A stretch of DNA of 64,000 bases from Apteryx mantelli (taxonomy: Eukaryota; Chordata; Aves; Apterygiformes; Apterygidae), in contig NW_027118693.1 of assembly GCF_036417845.1 (NCBI RefSeq), positions 4,536,001 through 4,600,000 on the forward strand, written 5' to 3'. A program made the position numbers and the translations under genes. Every line of letters starts with the position of its first letter. The stretch's first letter is position 1. The notes beneath the pieces were generated by a model. It was not told the origin of the DNA, searched no databases, and saw nothing but the letters and a program-made list of their open reading frames with translations. Below are positions 46,922 through 59,894 of this stretch, piece by piece.

Positions 46922-47884
46922 CTAGTATGAGCTCTGTGTGGAGGCCACAGTTTTCCTGAGTGCCTTTCCAAGAGTCCCCTTCATCTCCCTGCTCTGCAGG
47001 CTGTAGATGAGTGGACTGACCACAGGTGTGAGGATGGTGTAGAAAAATGGGACAGCATTTTACTGAGCTGTCTCAGCAGAGCTGTTCTGGGCATCATATA
47101 GACAATGGTGAGGGTCCCGTGGAAAACAGTGACCATGGTGAGGTGAGAGGAGCAGGTGGAGAAAGCCTTCTGCCTCCTCACGCTGGTGGGGATCCTCAGG
47201 ATAGCAGCTCTGATGCAGACACAGGATGCCAGAGTGAATAGCAAAGGGAAGACTACATCCAGAAAGCAGATTATGAAAGTAACCAGCGTAGGCACTGTGG
47301 TGTCACTGCAGGAGAGCGCTAGCAAAGGGGTAAAACCACAGAAGAAGTGATCAGTGGCATTGGGGCCACAGAACTGTAACTGAGAAAATAACCACGTCAC
47401 TGCTGTGGACATTAGTATTTCTTCTAGCCAAGACCCAGACGCCAGCTGGAGACACACCTTCTAGTTCATGAGGCTTGCACAGAGCAGGGGTTGGCATATG
47501 GCCAAGTACCGATCACAGGGACATGGTGGCCAGCAGGTCACACTCAGCAGCTGCAAAACAGCCAAAGAAATAGAACTGTGTCATGTAGCCATGAGCAGAA
47601 ATGGTTCTGTCCCCAGTTAGGAATCTGGCCAGCAGCCTGGGCAGAATGGTGGAGGTGTAGAAGATTTCCACACTGGAGAAATTCCCCAAGAAGAAGTACC
47701 TGGGTGTATGCAGATGCCTGCATGCCACCACTAGCACAACAATGAGGATGTTCCCAAACATGGTCACCATGTAGATCATGCGAGAGAGGAGGAAGAGAGG
47801 CATCGGAAGCTTGGGGACATTACCCGGTCCCAGCAGGAGGAACTCCACTGGAGATGTCCAATTGCCCCATTCCTCTTTCTCCTT
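46922..47884 (-). pseudogene. Olfactory receptor pseudogene, OR11A-like
   Basis: The paralogue of the locus at 8165-9120: same [11 protein letters not shown] beginning, [61 protein letters not shown] and a C-terminal tail ending in CTQSS-like TQSSY. It cannot make a receptor. The start codon position (47882-47884) reads AAG where the paralogue has ATG. A frameshift near 47515 falls in the DRY box. A TAG at 47461-47463 replaces the Trp codon of the paralogue's MTWKVS. Another frameshift near 47050 precedes TM7, whose NPxIY box has also become SPLIY. Four independent lesions mean it has been dead longer than the first copy. Part of the duplication 46922-50215. Confidence 0.92.
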
Positions 47885-50215
47885 GTAGCGCTGCAGGTCC
47901 TTCTTGTCAAACCCACTTGGCAGGAAGGGAACCGCAGAGAAAGAGCATGCGCTTCTGTGCTTGTGGTAAAAAGGTTGACAGAGACAACATGAGATTTGCA
48001 CTCATCTGACTGAATTCACAGTTGGTTTAGGGGCTTCATTCCTAGTGAAAGGACAGGAACAGGTTCTTGTGGAGGGCAAAACTGCTCATCCTAGGGGAAC
48101 CTCCTCTGATGAGACAGATGAGCTGCTCCATTGAGGTGCCTATTTCACTGTGTGGATTAAAAAGGAATGTACATTTGCTCATATTTAGCCTACTATGCCT
48201 GAAGTTATTCCTGGTAATACCCAGCATAGCTGTTGGCCAAATCCTTCTGCTCTCGAGCAACAGGCAGATGTGCCAGAGAGAAAAAGCCCCATCATGCAAA
48301 AATAGCCTTTAGGGGAACACATCACGCCAAAGGTTGCTTCTTCTCACAGAAGAAGGATGCACACTGAACGGAGTTAGTGGTCTCAACTCCCTGAAACACG
48401 TGCTTTCTGAGGAGATGATTCTGCACTGGACAGTCCATCTCTTTCTGTTGACAAAGAGTGGTCAGGAGTTACTAGCTCACTCTTGGAAGGGACTGTAAAG
48501 GGACTGTTAGAGAGGATACTTACAAGCAGTTGTGTAACTTGGGAGAGAAGGGAGGGGAAAAAGTGAATGCCAGAGAAGGGGTACCTGAGCCATCCAAGCA
48601 ACGTGAGGAAGAGAATCGTTGTATGGGGAAGAAGGGAAAAGGAGAGGGAAGTTCATTTCCTGCACATCTTTTCCTCCTCAGTTTTAATTTCTGAGAGCAT
48701 TTGAGCTGTCACCTGCAGCAGCAGCAGCAGCACAGCACCTGGACCTCAGCATTTCCAGCTGAGCTCTCAGGGCTCCCTGTTCAGCATTGTGATGAGGGCG
48801 GATGAGTGCCCCGAGGGTGAGTGGGGACTGAGGTAGTGTGGAAGCAGGGTCAAGCACATGCTTATGGTAAACCCCTGACACACGCCTGAGTAGCTGCCCA
48901 GGAAAAGTCCATGGCTGCAAGACAGAGCTCTTTGCCCACTCCTCCTCTGCCCTTTCATAACACTGGGGTCAGATAAAATGATGTCCCTGGTGATTCCCTG
49001 CTGCAAACTTTAGACCTTGTACAGTGCGTTGGAGAAGGCTGAAGCAGCCATCTAGACAGTCCAGGGAGCTCCTGGGATGGATGAGTCAGTGATTCACCCC
49101 GCCTATAGGGGAAAGAATTGTTGCCAAAGGTGCTTGCATAGGGAGGGTGTCCCAGATTCACTGCTGCCTGTGGATCACATCCTTGGTGGATGGCTGAGAG
49201 TCAACTGTGAGAGAGCTGGGAGACTGAGACTGATCCCTAAAACAAAAGCAAGATGGAGAGAGAGAGAAAGATTCAGAGAGGCAGGAAATTAAGGCACATG
49301 TATAGGCACAGTGGTCCCATACACTCTGCCCAAACTCTTCTTTCTCTCAGCTGAAGTGTGTGAGTGCCCATCAGCTGATGCCCTGCAGCAACCACACAGC
49401 TCTCGCTCTGCACCACAGCCATGCTCCCTGTATCTCTGTTCAGCAGTGTCAAGGACTAAGAGAGGGAAAGAGTGAGCTGGAGTAAGAAGACATGAAGGAA
49501 AGGCCTGGAGTGAGGCACATGTCTCCCTCCCTGGTTGTCACTGCGCAAAGGGCCGCTGGCACATTAGCAACACCCAGATCTGCCTCAGCAAATATAGCTC
49601 CTGCCTGTAATCCTCAGCATGGTGTGGTGACCTTTCCTCCAATGGTAACTGAGAATGAAAGGCAAGGCCTGGGTCTCCCCCTCGGCCTTTTCCCCACTAC
49701 ATCCCCCTCTTTCCTAGTCTGTCTGCAGACCCTGAGCCAAGGCTCATTCCTTGCTCTGCCCTTGCACTCGTCTTTCAACATCTCCTGCTGTGAGTCTTCA
49801 GCAGCACCTGAATGTCACCTGCTCTGCAGTGTCTCTGGTGTTTATGGCACAAGTGAGTCTCCTGAAGGTCCTTGCTGCAGCTCAGCTCTCTCTTTGTGCT
49901 GCAGAAAGTGAGCCCTGGGTAACTGAAGCCCTGTGGGGATGAAAGCTCTGAGCTGCCCTTGCCCACACCTCTATGGCCTTTCAGCATGCTCTTAGGAAGA
50001 GTGAGCACGAGCCAGGGGAATGAGCCCTGGTCTCTTCAAACTCATGGAGCAGAACTAGAGTGAGACAGGTGCCACAGCTTCTCCTTGCACACTCCATGAG
50101 TGCTCAGTGGGCAGAAAAGCAGAGTCAGCAGGCGTTTGGAGACTTGCAATGGGGGATGCCATGCCTCACCCTCAGAGGTGCCAGGCTCTGCCCTCTGAGG
50201 AGAGAGGAAACCCAG
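46922..50215 (-). repeat. Segmental duplication, copy B (OR11A-like unit)
   Basis: Matches 8165-11640 in order and orientation, covering the pseudogene and its upstream 2.3 kb. Anchor pairs are listed under copy A. The CR1 found in copy A is absent: the texts on each side (GGTGAGTGGGGACTGAG at about 48817 and ATTCCCTGCTG at about 48992) are close together here. Confidence 0.8.
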
Positions 50216-50529
50216 ACCTTTCCCAGAGGCAAAGGTACCTGACTTGCTGGGAGCCAGAGGAAGCCAAGTTACTGCTACAGACTCGCACACAGGATTCCTC
50301 TTTCCTACACGGGAGGTGCACAGCGTTCTCCTCCGCCCCTGCTTTAGGTCAAGGGGAGCAGGAGGGCATGATTCCTCTCAGCTCTCTTTGACTTGCGCCT
50401 CGTGACAAGGAGACTCCTCTGCCTCTCCACTGAGTGTGAAAGGGAGAGAGGAACCCTGGCAGGTCATCCAGGCTGCGCAGCTGCTCAGAGCATGGTGTGT
50501 AGTGAAGTCAGACCAGGAGGCTCTGGGCT

Positions 50530-50660
50530 TGTCCTGTGGCGTCTTGAAAACCTCCAAGAGGGGACACTCCATAGCCTGTCTGGGCGATGTGTTCCAGCAC
50601 CTGACTCTCCTCGTGGTCATTTTTTCCTTTATGTCCAGTCAGAATGGAGTGGCTTCACTG
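50530..50660 (-). mobile_element. CR1 fragment, old
   Basis: GTCTTGAAAACCTCCAAGAGGGGACACTCCATAGCCTGTCTGGGC..GTGTTCCAGCACCTGACTCTCCTC..GTCATTTTTTCCTTTATGTCCAGTCAGAATGGAGT equals the reverse complement of the CR1 ORF2 end and 3' region, without the terminal octamers. Confidence 0.8.
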
Positions 50661-53600
50661 CTCTCTAATTCTGCCACCTGAAAGTCTGCCGAAGGATCTC
50701 TCTTGCCCAAGTATAGATGTCTTTAATATAATAGCTACATCTGACCTTATCATCAAGCCTCTCTTCTGATTCCCCAGGAAGAAAAGGCAGAATTTAGGAG
50801 GCATGACTTATCCTACTTCATGTGGGCAGCTGAAACCACTCTAGAAGTATCTGCTCCCTTTGTGGACCATCATCTTTCCTCCAGATGAAGACATGGTCTC
50901 CTTGGCCAACAGGAAACATTATGAAGAGAGTGATTTACCAGAAGCGCTCTGCACAAATGAATGGGAAAGCAATGGATTTCCTTAAGGAAGGCTCTCTCCA
51001 TGGACCCCAGAGGAAGTACAGAAGAGCAGCTTAGACTTTGCAGCTTTCTCCAAGGTGTATACAATTGTCTGAGACTGATTGCACCTCCTCCATTCTTTAG
51101 CTATTTGCAGTTATCATTTCTGTTTCTCATTCCCCATCACAGCTGCCATTCTAGCTGTAGAAATGGGGCTTAACATGCATTCACCCAGGACAAATCAGGT
51201 CCAGTTTGCCTTCACGCAGTGCTTGGATAGAGCAAAGAAATATACATAAGAACTCAATTTTGCAAAAGCAAAAGCTTCTGCCAAATTGTTCCTTTCTTGC
51301 TCAGAAATGCCCCAGCTCCCGTCTCATCCTGGACATCATCTTATTCTAGATCCATATCTGGTTAACATAGTGCAAACTGCCTACCAAAAAGAGACAGTTT
51401 GGTACTCTTCCTCAGTGTGTCATTGGGAGTTTGATTTCATTGCACTTCCGTGCTCGTGTTAGAACTCCATATTGCTCTCTGTTCATACAGGACACTTGAA
51501 GAACCAGGATGCAACTCCAGAAGTGGCTGATAGGTCCTGCCTCTGCCTTCTGCCTGCTCCACAGTGTAAGCCTTGGCAAGTAACTCAGTGCTCTCTCAGG
51601 TGTCAGCTGTGTGGCATTCAGAATAGCCTGAAATGGCTGCACTGCAAAAGAATGGGAGTATCAAGTATGTGAGTGTGGGATATTAAGGTCCTGCTACCCC
51701 CAGGAATAAGGAAATACGAATACGGAGATATGCAGGAGAATATTTTTCCACCTAATTTCAGTTGTCAGAGCATCTAGTTCAAGCTCAGGTCTAAATCTTA
51801 GCTCTGAGCTTAAGCTAAGCTAAGATCCGAGCTGAGACCTAGACTCTAAATCAGGCAGCTAATTGCCCTGCACTAGCCCCCGGCTGTACAAAAGCTTTGA
51901 AGATTTCATCTATTTTAAGCTTTGTTCTCTTAATTATACCATCTAGACCAGGATTATGTCTGGCAAGTTAATCATTGATGCTTTGCTGTGGGGCTAGTAA
52001 GATTGTTCCTGCTATCCACCAGGATGGAGAGGGGCAGTGAACAGCCTCTCTGTGAAGGATAGTGCCATGCCATACCCAGCAGCGTGGTTCCAAAGGTAGT
52101 TTATCTTTGATGTTAATCCAGCTGTGCAGGTACTGTACTTCTGTCAGCCCCAGCTCTCACTTGCCTGAGTGCTCCAGGGTCCTCACCTGCTCTGTGGCAA
52201 AGTCTGAGTTGGGTTTGGTGGCAAACCCTGGTGCTGGCATTGCTAGGCAGTCCGATGTAAAAAGCACTGTCCTCTATCCTCTTTTTTCCCCCACTCCATT
52301 CCCCAAAATTAGGCGTGCACACTTGGGAGGCTTCTATGCAACTGTTCAATTTATGGACCAGCCATAGCATTTTACCAGCAGCTGTTTCTTTCTTCCTTTA
52401 CAGCAATGATCGTCTCAATTTTGTAGATTTTGTTCTCTTCAGGGTTCATTTTTGGAAGTTCTTCTGGGTAAAATGTCCCCTTGATTGCTTCCTGACTGTA
52501 GTCTATTAAACAGTACACTGGTATCCGACCCCTTCTCACAGCTCCTGCCATACAGCTCACAAGCTACGTTTCCTTACTGCACCCCCATCCCTGCCCTTCC
52601 CTGCTAGCTGGGGAGGGGGCTCCATGGGAGGACGTTCCTGTGCCTATGGCAGAATCTGAAACCCTCACAGCAAAGCATTTTCTCCAGCTCACAAGTCTTG
52701 TTTCTTTTGCTTTGCTTTTTTTTTTGCAGTGGGTGAGCTGGGGTGGGGAGAGGGTTTGGATGTAAAAAGTGTTCTCTATCCTTGAGAAATGAAGACCCCA
52801 GGAAGAGATTCTGCCTTGACTAAACGGAGATATTTTAAGTGCAGACAGCCACAGCTTGATGTACCCTGGCCATCAATGAAGAGAATAAGATGATTTTCCA
52901 ATGGGATGCAAATCAACCTAAGGAAGATGCCTTGGAGGAGATTCAGTTCAGAGAGTTAGACAGCTAACTATGGGTGTTCATGTGGAGGTACCTCCACATG
53001 AGCTGCGTAGTTGATCTCACATGGAAATGAACTCAGTTCATAGGGCTGGGGAGTAATTCCACCAACCAGCCTTCAATTGCTTAAGCAGCTGTCTAGTGCC
53101 ATTTTACATGTCCTAGGATATCCAGCCTGTTATCTAGCTGTTGCAGCAGGTGGCTGCCAGTTTCTTGCATGCCCTGGTTTCATTTATCAGCCCCGTGCAG
53201 ATAACTTTACACACTACAGAGCATCCCAAGTGCCCACTCCATGAGCTGGGAGAAGAAGGAGCTGAAGACTAAAACTTTTGGTGGTGAGTGGAAGTTCAGG
53301 GATAAAAAGGGCAGGTGTTACACAGCGTGGCTTGTGATTTCTGATTGAGAGGCACCACTCAAACAGTGGGATCTGGGGGATGCGGAGCAGTTTTTGGATA
53401 CCATGAGGTTCCTTGTGAAGACATTGGGTACCAACAGATGGGGTCAGATTGCAGGGGGCCTGCAGGCTAGGCCTGAGGAATATCAGGAAGATTGAAGTTG
53501 CAAGGATTATATTTCATCCCTGAGAGGCATTGCTTGAGGACGGAGGATGATGTGGGGAGAGTTACGCAGGGCTGGGGCTGCAGGGATGTGCAGACTGCAT

Positions 53601-54019
53601 TGAAGCAAAGCATTAAAGCTCTGTGAGTGCACGTGTGTCAAAAATGGAAGAGGCACCCCACATCAAAGGTGCTTCTTGAGGGAAGAACCTCTGTCCCTTT
53701 CCTTTGTCCTCCTGCAAGTGGTGCCTCTGATGGTCTGGTCTAATCAGTGCTTGGTGAAAGACATGGACTTCTGGCAGCAGCTCTATCTCTAACAGCCCTC
53801 AGCAAGCCCCATTAAACCTCCAAGACACTTTATTCCTGTGATTTCACTTCACGCTGGGCAACTTTCCCCTGGGAGTTTGTAAGACTGTGGGAACCCTAAT
53901 GAGCTTGTCATTGCCTCTAATCCGCAGGGTGGCTAGTAGGAGAAATTAAGAGTTTTGTTAAGCACAAAAGTTTTGAATGAGCACATGATGTATTCTGGTT
54001 TCATCTGTTTCTCATGTTC
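50661..54019. other. Spacer, no gene recognised
   Basis: No coding region or named repeat seen apart from the perfect palindrome at 52979-53000. A run of overlapping AGCTTAAGCTAAGCTAAG-like text occurs near 51800-51830. Confidence 0.5.
52979..53000. repeat. Perfect 22-bp palindrome
   Basis: Two halves of CATGTGGAGGT meet at the centre GGTACC with no spacer, a perfect 22-base dyad. It may be the core of an old foldback repeat or a chance dyad. No protein site is recognised with confidence. Confidence 0.85.
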
Positions 54020-54447
54020 ACAGAATCACAGAACGGTTGAGGTTGGAAGGGACCTCTGGAGATCATCTAGTCCAACCCCCCTGCTCAAGCAGGGTCACCT
54101 AGAGCACATTGCACAGGATTGCATCCAGGCGGGTTTTGAATATCTCCAGAGAAGGAGACTCCACCACCTCTCTGGGCAGCCTGTTCCAGTGCTCTGTCAC
54201 CCTCACAGTGAAAAAGTGTTTCCTCATGTTCAGATGGAACTGCCTGTGTTTCAGTTTGTGCCCGTTGCCTCGCGTCCTGTCGCTGGGCACCACTGAAAAG
54301 AGTCTGGTCCCATCCTCTCGACACCCTCCCTTCAGATACTTGTACACGTTGATAAGATCTCCTCTCAGCCTTCTCTTCTCCAAGCTAAACAGGCCAAGCT
54401 CTCTCAGCCTTTCCTCATAAGAGAGATGCTCCAGTCCCCTAATCACC
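54020..54447 (-). mobile_element. CR1 LINE, 5'-truncated, young-looking
   Basis: Minus-strand CR1 with CAGAATCACAGAACGGTTGAGG and GACCTCTGGAGATCATCTAG at its 3' end. The ORF2 end is open over 115 residues ([40 protein letters not shown]). That stretch differs from the copy at 10074-10513 at only about five residues, and both are truncated at nearly the same point (A-GATTAGGGGA-TGG). No target-site duplication is evident. Confidence 0.93.
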
Positions 54448-55979
54448 TTTAACTGAAACAGCCCTAAGCTTTCCCTGATTTTTATCCTCCAGGCAGGTAG
54501 TAATCAAATCCTCTCAGGCTTTGTTTTTCTAAATTGAACAGCCAAATTCTTAATCTTGCCTTCTTAGAAAGGCACTCTGTTCCCCATATCATACCATATC
54601 ATTTCCATTTGTCTGATTCACAAGACAGTCCAGCTCTTTTTTTTGCCCTTAAGAAAGGGATATCTTAAGCCCCCTTTCTGTTGATTACAACTCCAAGCTT
54701 TCAGTCATCAGTACATTTCATTAGTATAATCCTTCTTTTATGCCAAAGGTCTATTACACTAAATTTGTCCCAAGACCAATAAGAATTTCACTTCCCTCCA
54801 GCCAACATTTCCCCTTTCAGCAGTAATTGTTGTTATATCCCCATTAGCCAATTCCTTACTCATCTCAGATATTTTCTACTAATCCTAATCATTTTATTTA
54901 ACAATTCCCTATGCAACCCTATGTAAAAATATTAGTAAAGGCTAACTAAAGAACTATACAAAAAAAATTATCCTATTAAAGAAAAAGCTCAGGTGAATAT
55001 TTCATTCAATGATCTTCCAGCCATGTAGAACAATCAAAGCCATGACAGAGTAAAAATATCTGCTGACCAGCCTGTCCTCCAGCAGGGACCACTCAGTCCC
55101 ATTTTTGCTTTTCCTCTATCTTCTCCTCCTCCCAGTTTCAACACAGAAAGTGTGTGCAAGCATGGCTTTAACCTTGGTTGTGGTTATTTCCATTTCAGGA
55201 GCACTTGTGCCAAAGCTGATTTGGAAGTACCACTTAAACTGCTGACGAAGGTAGTTTTATGTCAAAATGTGGGAGTTTCTACCAAACTGACAGACCTTTT
55301 CTTCTGCTCATTCTGCCACGAGAGCAGCAATCACTGGTTGGAAGACAGAGTGGGGAAGGGAGGCACCAATAACGTCTTAAACCACTGCACCAAGGTTTGC
55401 TAGAATATCTTCTGCAACATGCTAAAGGTGCTATTTTAAAGTGATCTACTTAAGTCAAAAGACGCAGTGAATCAAAGCCAGCCAAGCGTGCAATTTAATG
55501 TTGCAACTAATAATTAACTGACCAAAAGCTGTAGCGCTCCCCTGTCTGAGACCATCAGTGCCAGTCCCAGCACCTGTCTGAGCTTACAGGTGAGCTGATG
55601 CCAGGAAAAGTCAGACAAGAGAAAAATTATCCCTTTATTTTTTTTCAGAAGGTTTTTTATCTTTCTGAATGAATTTGCCATGTTCACCAGTGCCAGTGCA
55701 AAGGAAGTAGTTTAAAACTTGACTGAAATAAGAAGACCCAACAGGCAGTTGCACTGGCTTTATAAAACCACTTTTAAAATGGATTTAAGTAAAAGCCATA
55801 CAACTTTCTTTTTGTGCAAACACAGCCTGTGGGCCCAGGCGCTAATTGGTTACTCCTGTCCTCAGCAGTCTATCTTGCCCCTCTGGCAGACAAGCCTAAC
55901 AAAGCTACACTAGCGTGTTTCAAATGAACTTCATGAATGTCCATTTCCAGTGGCCATCTAGTGCTATCCCATGGAATAG
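54448..55979. other. AT-rich spacer, no gene seen
   Basis: AT-rich non-coding DNA with no recognisable repeat or coding region. Confidence 0.5.
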
Positions 55980-56400
55980 ATGTGGGACGGTGGGACATCT
56001 GTTACCAAAAGCAGCCTTCTAGGGTGCACTAATGTCCCAGAATTTCAGACCTTCCTCTTCCCGCTGGTTCTAGTTATCTGCATTATGACCTTCCTGGGGA
56101 ATATCCACTTTGTTATGCTGGTGATTGCTGAGCAGCATTCCCATGCTTTTCAATTCTGCCAGGCATGGGATGTGTTAGCACCCTATTCACTGTTTTGGGA
56201 ACCCCTTCTACCAGAGACAGACAGAGGGCTTTCTCAGCCACCTCCTTCCACCTCCCTGTAGTAAAAATTTCTACAGCACCCTAATCATTGTGTATCTCTT
56301 ACCAAAACCCAACACCCTGCCAACCCCTAGCAAAGGTCTTTCTGTCTTTTACACAGCCCTCACTCTTCTAATCAAGATGCTCAGGTTGCCATTGATAATC
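55980..56400 (+). pseudogene. Truncated olfactory receptor remnant, OR11A-like
   Basis: The beginning and end of an OR joined by a large internal loss. The first part reads GGTSVTKSSLLGCTNVPEF and a TM1-like stretch ending FLGNIHFVMLVIAEQHSHAF (to about 56150). After about 75 bases comes text matching TM6-TM7 (SKNFYSTLIIVYLLPKPNT, then LSVFYTALT), the counterpart of VFYGTLTVVYLIARTAP..FSFFYTVLT in the locus at 8165. TM2 to TM5 are missing, and the NPxIY region is degraded. The YSTLIIVYL pattern fits the OR11A-like group better than OR6. Certainly non-functional. Confidence 0.78.
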
Positions 56401-59400
56401 CCATCATCAACCAGTTCTTTTTATCATTCATATCATGACAGACAAGATGCATTTAACCATGCATGCCTGCATCTGTCTGAATGTGCGTCTTCAGCCCAAG
56501 AGAGATGGTTCAGTGATCTGCACAAAGTAGATGTATTCAGGAGATATAGATTCCAAAACTGAGCAGATTGTTGTCACCTGATCTGAGAAAGAGCAAGCTG
56601 AGTTTTAATACTTTCCTGTTCTAATATAGCTTTGGAACAACTCCTGTGTTTAGGATAGCTGGGAAGCAGGTACATGAATTATATTCACAATTATGGCAAA
56701 AAAAATCAGTGCCAGATGTGTAGTAATGTTTACAGGATTAAAGAAGTAGCTACCATGGCATGAAGAGGTAGTTTTGAAAATTTTAATTCTAGCTTCCTCT
56801 CTCAACATTTATCCCTTCACGACCATTCTCTTTCCACCCCTTCGTTCCTTTTCCAGAAGACACTTCCGTCTTGAACTTGCGTAGTGCTTGAAATATGCAG
56901 CCAGGTCCATGTCTTCCAGGGAGCAGAAAGGGAAGAGGGCACCCATGCAGCTACAAGCTGCTTATCCGTAGATTGTTCTTTTGTGCTTATCACACAACAA
57001 ACTGGGGGGCTGGAATCATACTGACACAGGGGAAACTCTCTTCCCAAGCTTGTAGGGTGCATTATCAAAAGATCATAGGGAGTCCCTCCGTGAAAACAGT
57101 GACTTAGCAGAAGTCTGGTAGGGTGGCCTTTGCACACATAAGAGTTGAGCTGTCTTAGTTTGTGTTAATCATTTGGCCTCCCTTTATACTTGGGAACAGA
57201 AATAGGCAGCTGTACAAAATTATTTATCTCACTTGAGCTGGTTTATAATTTAGGAGGAAACTAAAGAGGAATATCATCATATTTCTGTTAGAAGGAAGCA
57301 AAAATGTTTGAAAGTTTTGTGCAGAAAGAAGACCTACTCTGTTGGATGGCAGCACGGGCATAGTCTTCCGGAAAGAAAGTAATGGAATGCAAATGATTTC
57401 TGGCCTACGTTCTCTCATGCAGATCTTAGAAACTTACTTTGGGCACTTACTTTCTCCTGTCACATTCATGGAGCATGGTACTGATGCCTTTACAGGAGTA
57501 GGCAACACAAGAGCTTCAGGGCCACCCTCTTGCTGGCTGGGGTGAATGCAACTTCTGTTGTCAGTACTTTCAGAAGGAACATAACATTTTAGATCTAAGA
57601 AAGGGTTTGCAGTGGACTAGAATATTTCTGTGTTTGTTTCGCAAAGTCCTCAAAGTCCACCTTTGTTTTTTTTATTTACTTCATTTTCAATTTACCCACT
57701 AATAAAAAAAAAAAAAATCCATTATTTATCCAGCTCAGGTATCAAGGAGGTGGATAGCTATTTAGGGGACCTTTATCCACAGAAGAAAGTCTGTTATTTA
57801 TTGTGCACATTTATTACACAAGCAGACCCTGTTGTCAGGAAATGCTGCTCATATTGCTTAACTTCTGGGCCTCCTGGGTGTCTGCTGGCCCACGTAGTGC
57901 CCCTGCAGCCCAGAGACACAGGCACGTAGTTTTGTGTGCGTTTCCTCCATTCAAGGCACATGAAATCAAGTGAGGGCTGTTGATCACCGCTGACAAAAGG
58001 TGTGCTTTGTTTTGTTTTGTAGTGTGGCAGTGAGGATATGTGCTGCATGCCTTAGGGCATAAAATACAGTTCGACGTCTGCACAGAGCAGAGGAAGCAAC
58101 ACCCAGCACAGTCTTGTTTGTACCCCTTGCAAGGGGGAACTCTTGGAGTGACCTGTTCCTTCAATGGAAGAAGCAAATTCCTGAATGAACTGTCCCACAA
58201 CTGCACCTGGACTTTTCCCTGGTGTAAATAAGGTGAACAGTCTGGAGGCCATGCCATCAGAGCAAAGCAAGCACCTAAGATATTGGTGTAGAGGTAGCAG
58301 TGGACAAACAGTGAGGTTCTGTTATTTTTATGCTGTAACCAGAGGTGCGGCTCTCACACAGATAGTCAAACTGTAGCTTTCTGTCCAGAAACATCAGAGC
58401 CATTAGTGCCAGAGTGACTTTGGGGAGGATTTTTCACAATAAGATGTCTAAGATAACTAAGTTAAAGCACTGCTTGTGATTCCAAAGTCTCTTCACTGAA
58501 GATGTCTTGGTGGGATTCTTTGCCAACTTAAAGGGCATGGGAGTCATCTGACTAACTACCTTCAAAATTTCCATGCGAGGCATTTAAGACTAAACTCATC
58601 CATCTTGTGTTTCTGTACTATTGGGAGTGAGTGATTTAAATAATAAAAATGTCTCTCAGATAGAATGATAATGTCATATTTTTATTTAAAATGGATAAAC
58701 AAATACTGCTTTTGATTCTCATTCCAAAACAACATATTTCTCTTGCAAATCATGAATGAAAATGAATCCATGAAAATTACAAAATGGCAATACCATGACA
58801 AGGATTAGAGAAAAGGAATTTTTTTGTTTGGTTTTGTTTGGTGAAGGGGTTGGAGAGAACTTAAGGCCTAGATCTAATCCTTGGGGCTGCAGAGGATGCA
58901 CCTCACTGAGCTAGAGTCCCTCACCTTTGCAAATTATAACACATTGCCCAGCATGTGGTTCGGTGCACCTGGCATTTCCTATGAAAAAGTTGAGCTTCCA
59001 ATTCTATGCTCAGTATAGTTCCTCTGAAGTACTATGGACAACTAGCATAAGAGGAGATGATATAATCCTCTAGACTACTGATTTTTCCCCACTATCAAAG
59101 GAGGGCAGGCAATGCACTCAGCTTAGGGCGTTAAAGTTACAAATGTTTATAAGTGGACAAACTAATTCCACTGCGTGAATCTGTTCTATCAGATGAAGTA
59201 TTGGCTCTGACGGTATTGTGTCATAAGCACTGGGCATTTATTTCATTAAGCTTGATCTGTGGACAATTGCATTGTTACTCAACAATTAAATTACTGACCA
59301 ATATTCTGGATTTTGTTGCAGCTTAAAAGAGAGCTGATGTTAGGTGTGTAATATAGGCCTTATTTTGTCTATGTTCTTGTCCTTTACCAGGAGGTTAATG

Positions 59401-59894
59401 GGGAGAAGTAAGTGTCACTTAGCAGAGAAATAAAGCCATTGTTGTTCTCCTTTTTATTTGTTCCACCTGTTTTCTGTCTCTTTCTAAAGGCAAAGAGGTT
59501 CAACAAAGTTCTGCCACCAAAATAAACAGGGGAAACCAGATTGTGTGACAAGGAGAAGCTGCATCCAAACTGGAGGAAGGTGAACCGTCTTGAGAATTTG
59601 GTGTGCCAAGGAAGGAGGAAGTCCTCAGCTTGTTGCTTTCTGTCTCAGTTTCCACACTTAGAAAACACCATCACCAGGGTATTCAGCAGGGTTTGTAAAG
59701 TGCTTTTAGACCATTTGAAAGGCATCCCTATCTGAGGATTAGGTCTTATCATGGTGATATGTTTCAGGAGAGAAACTGGTGTGATTTCATGAAACTTCAC
59801 ACTGCCAAGAAAGAAAGATGGAATTTCAGCAAATGAATCCTAATCATTTGTTCCATCCCCCCCCCCCTTTTCCCTCCACTTACAAAATCTCTCC
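56401..59894. other. AT-rich spacer, no gene recognised
   Basis: No gene or named repeat recognised. It includes an A-run at about 57704-57717 and a C-run at about 59859-59868. Confidence 0.5.
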
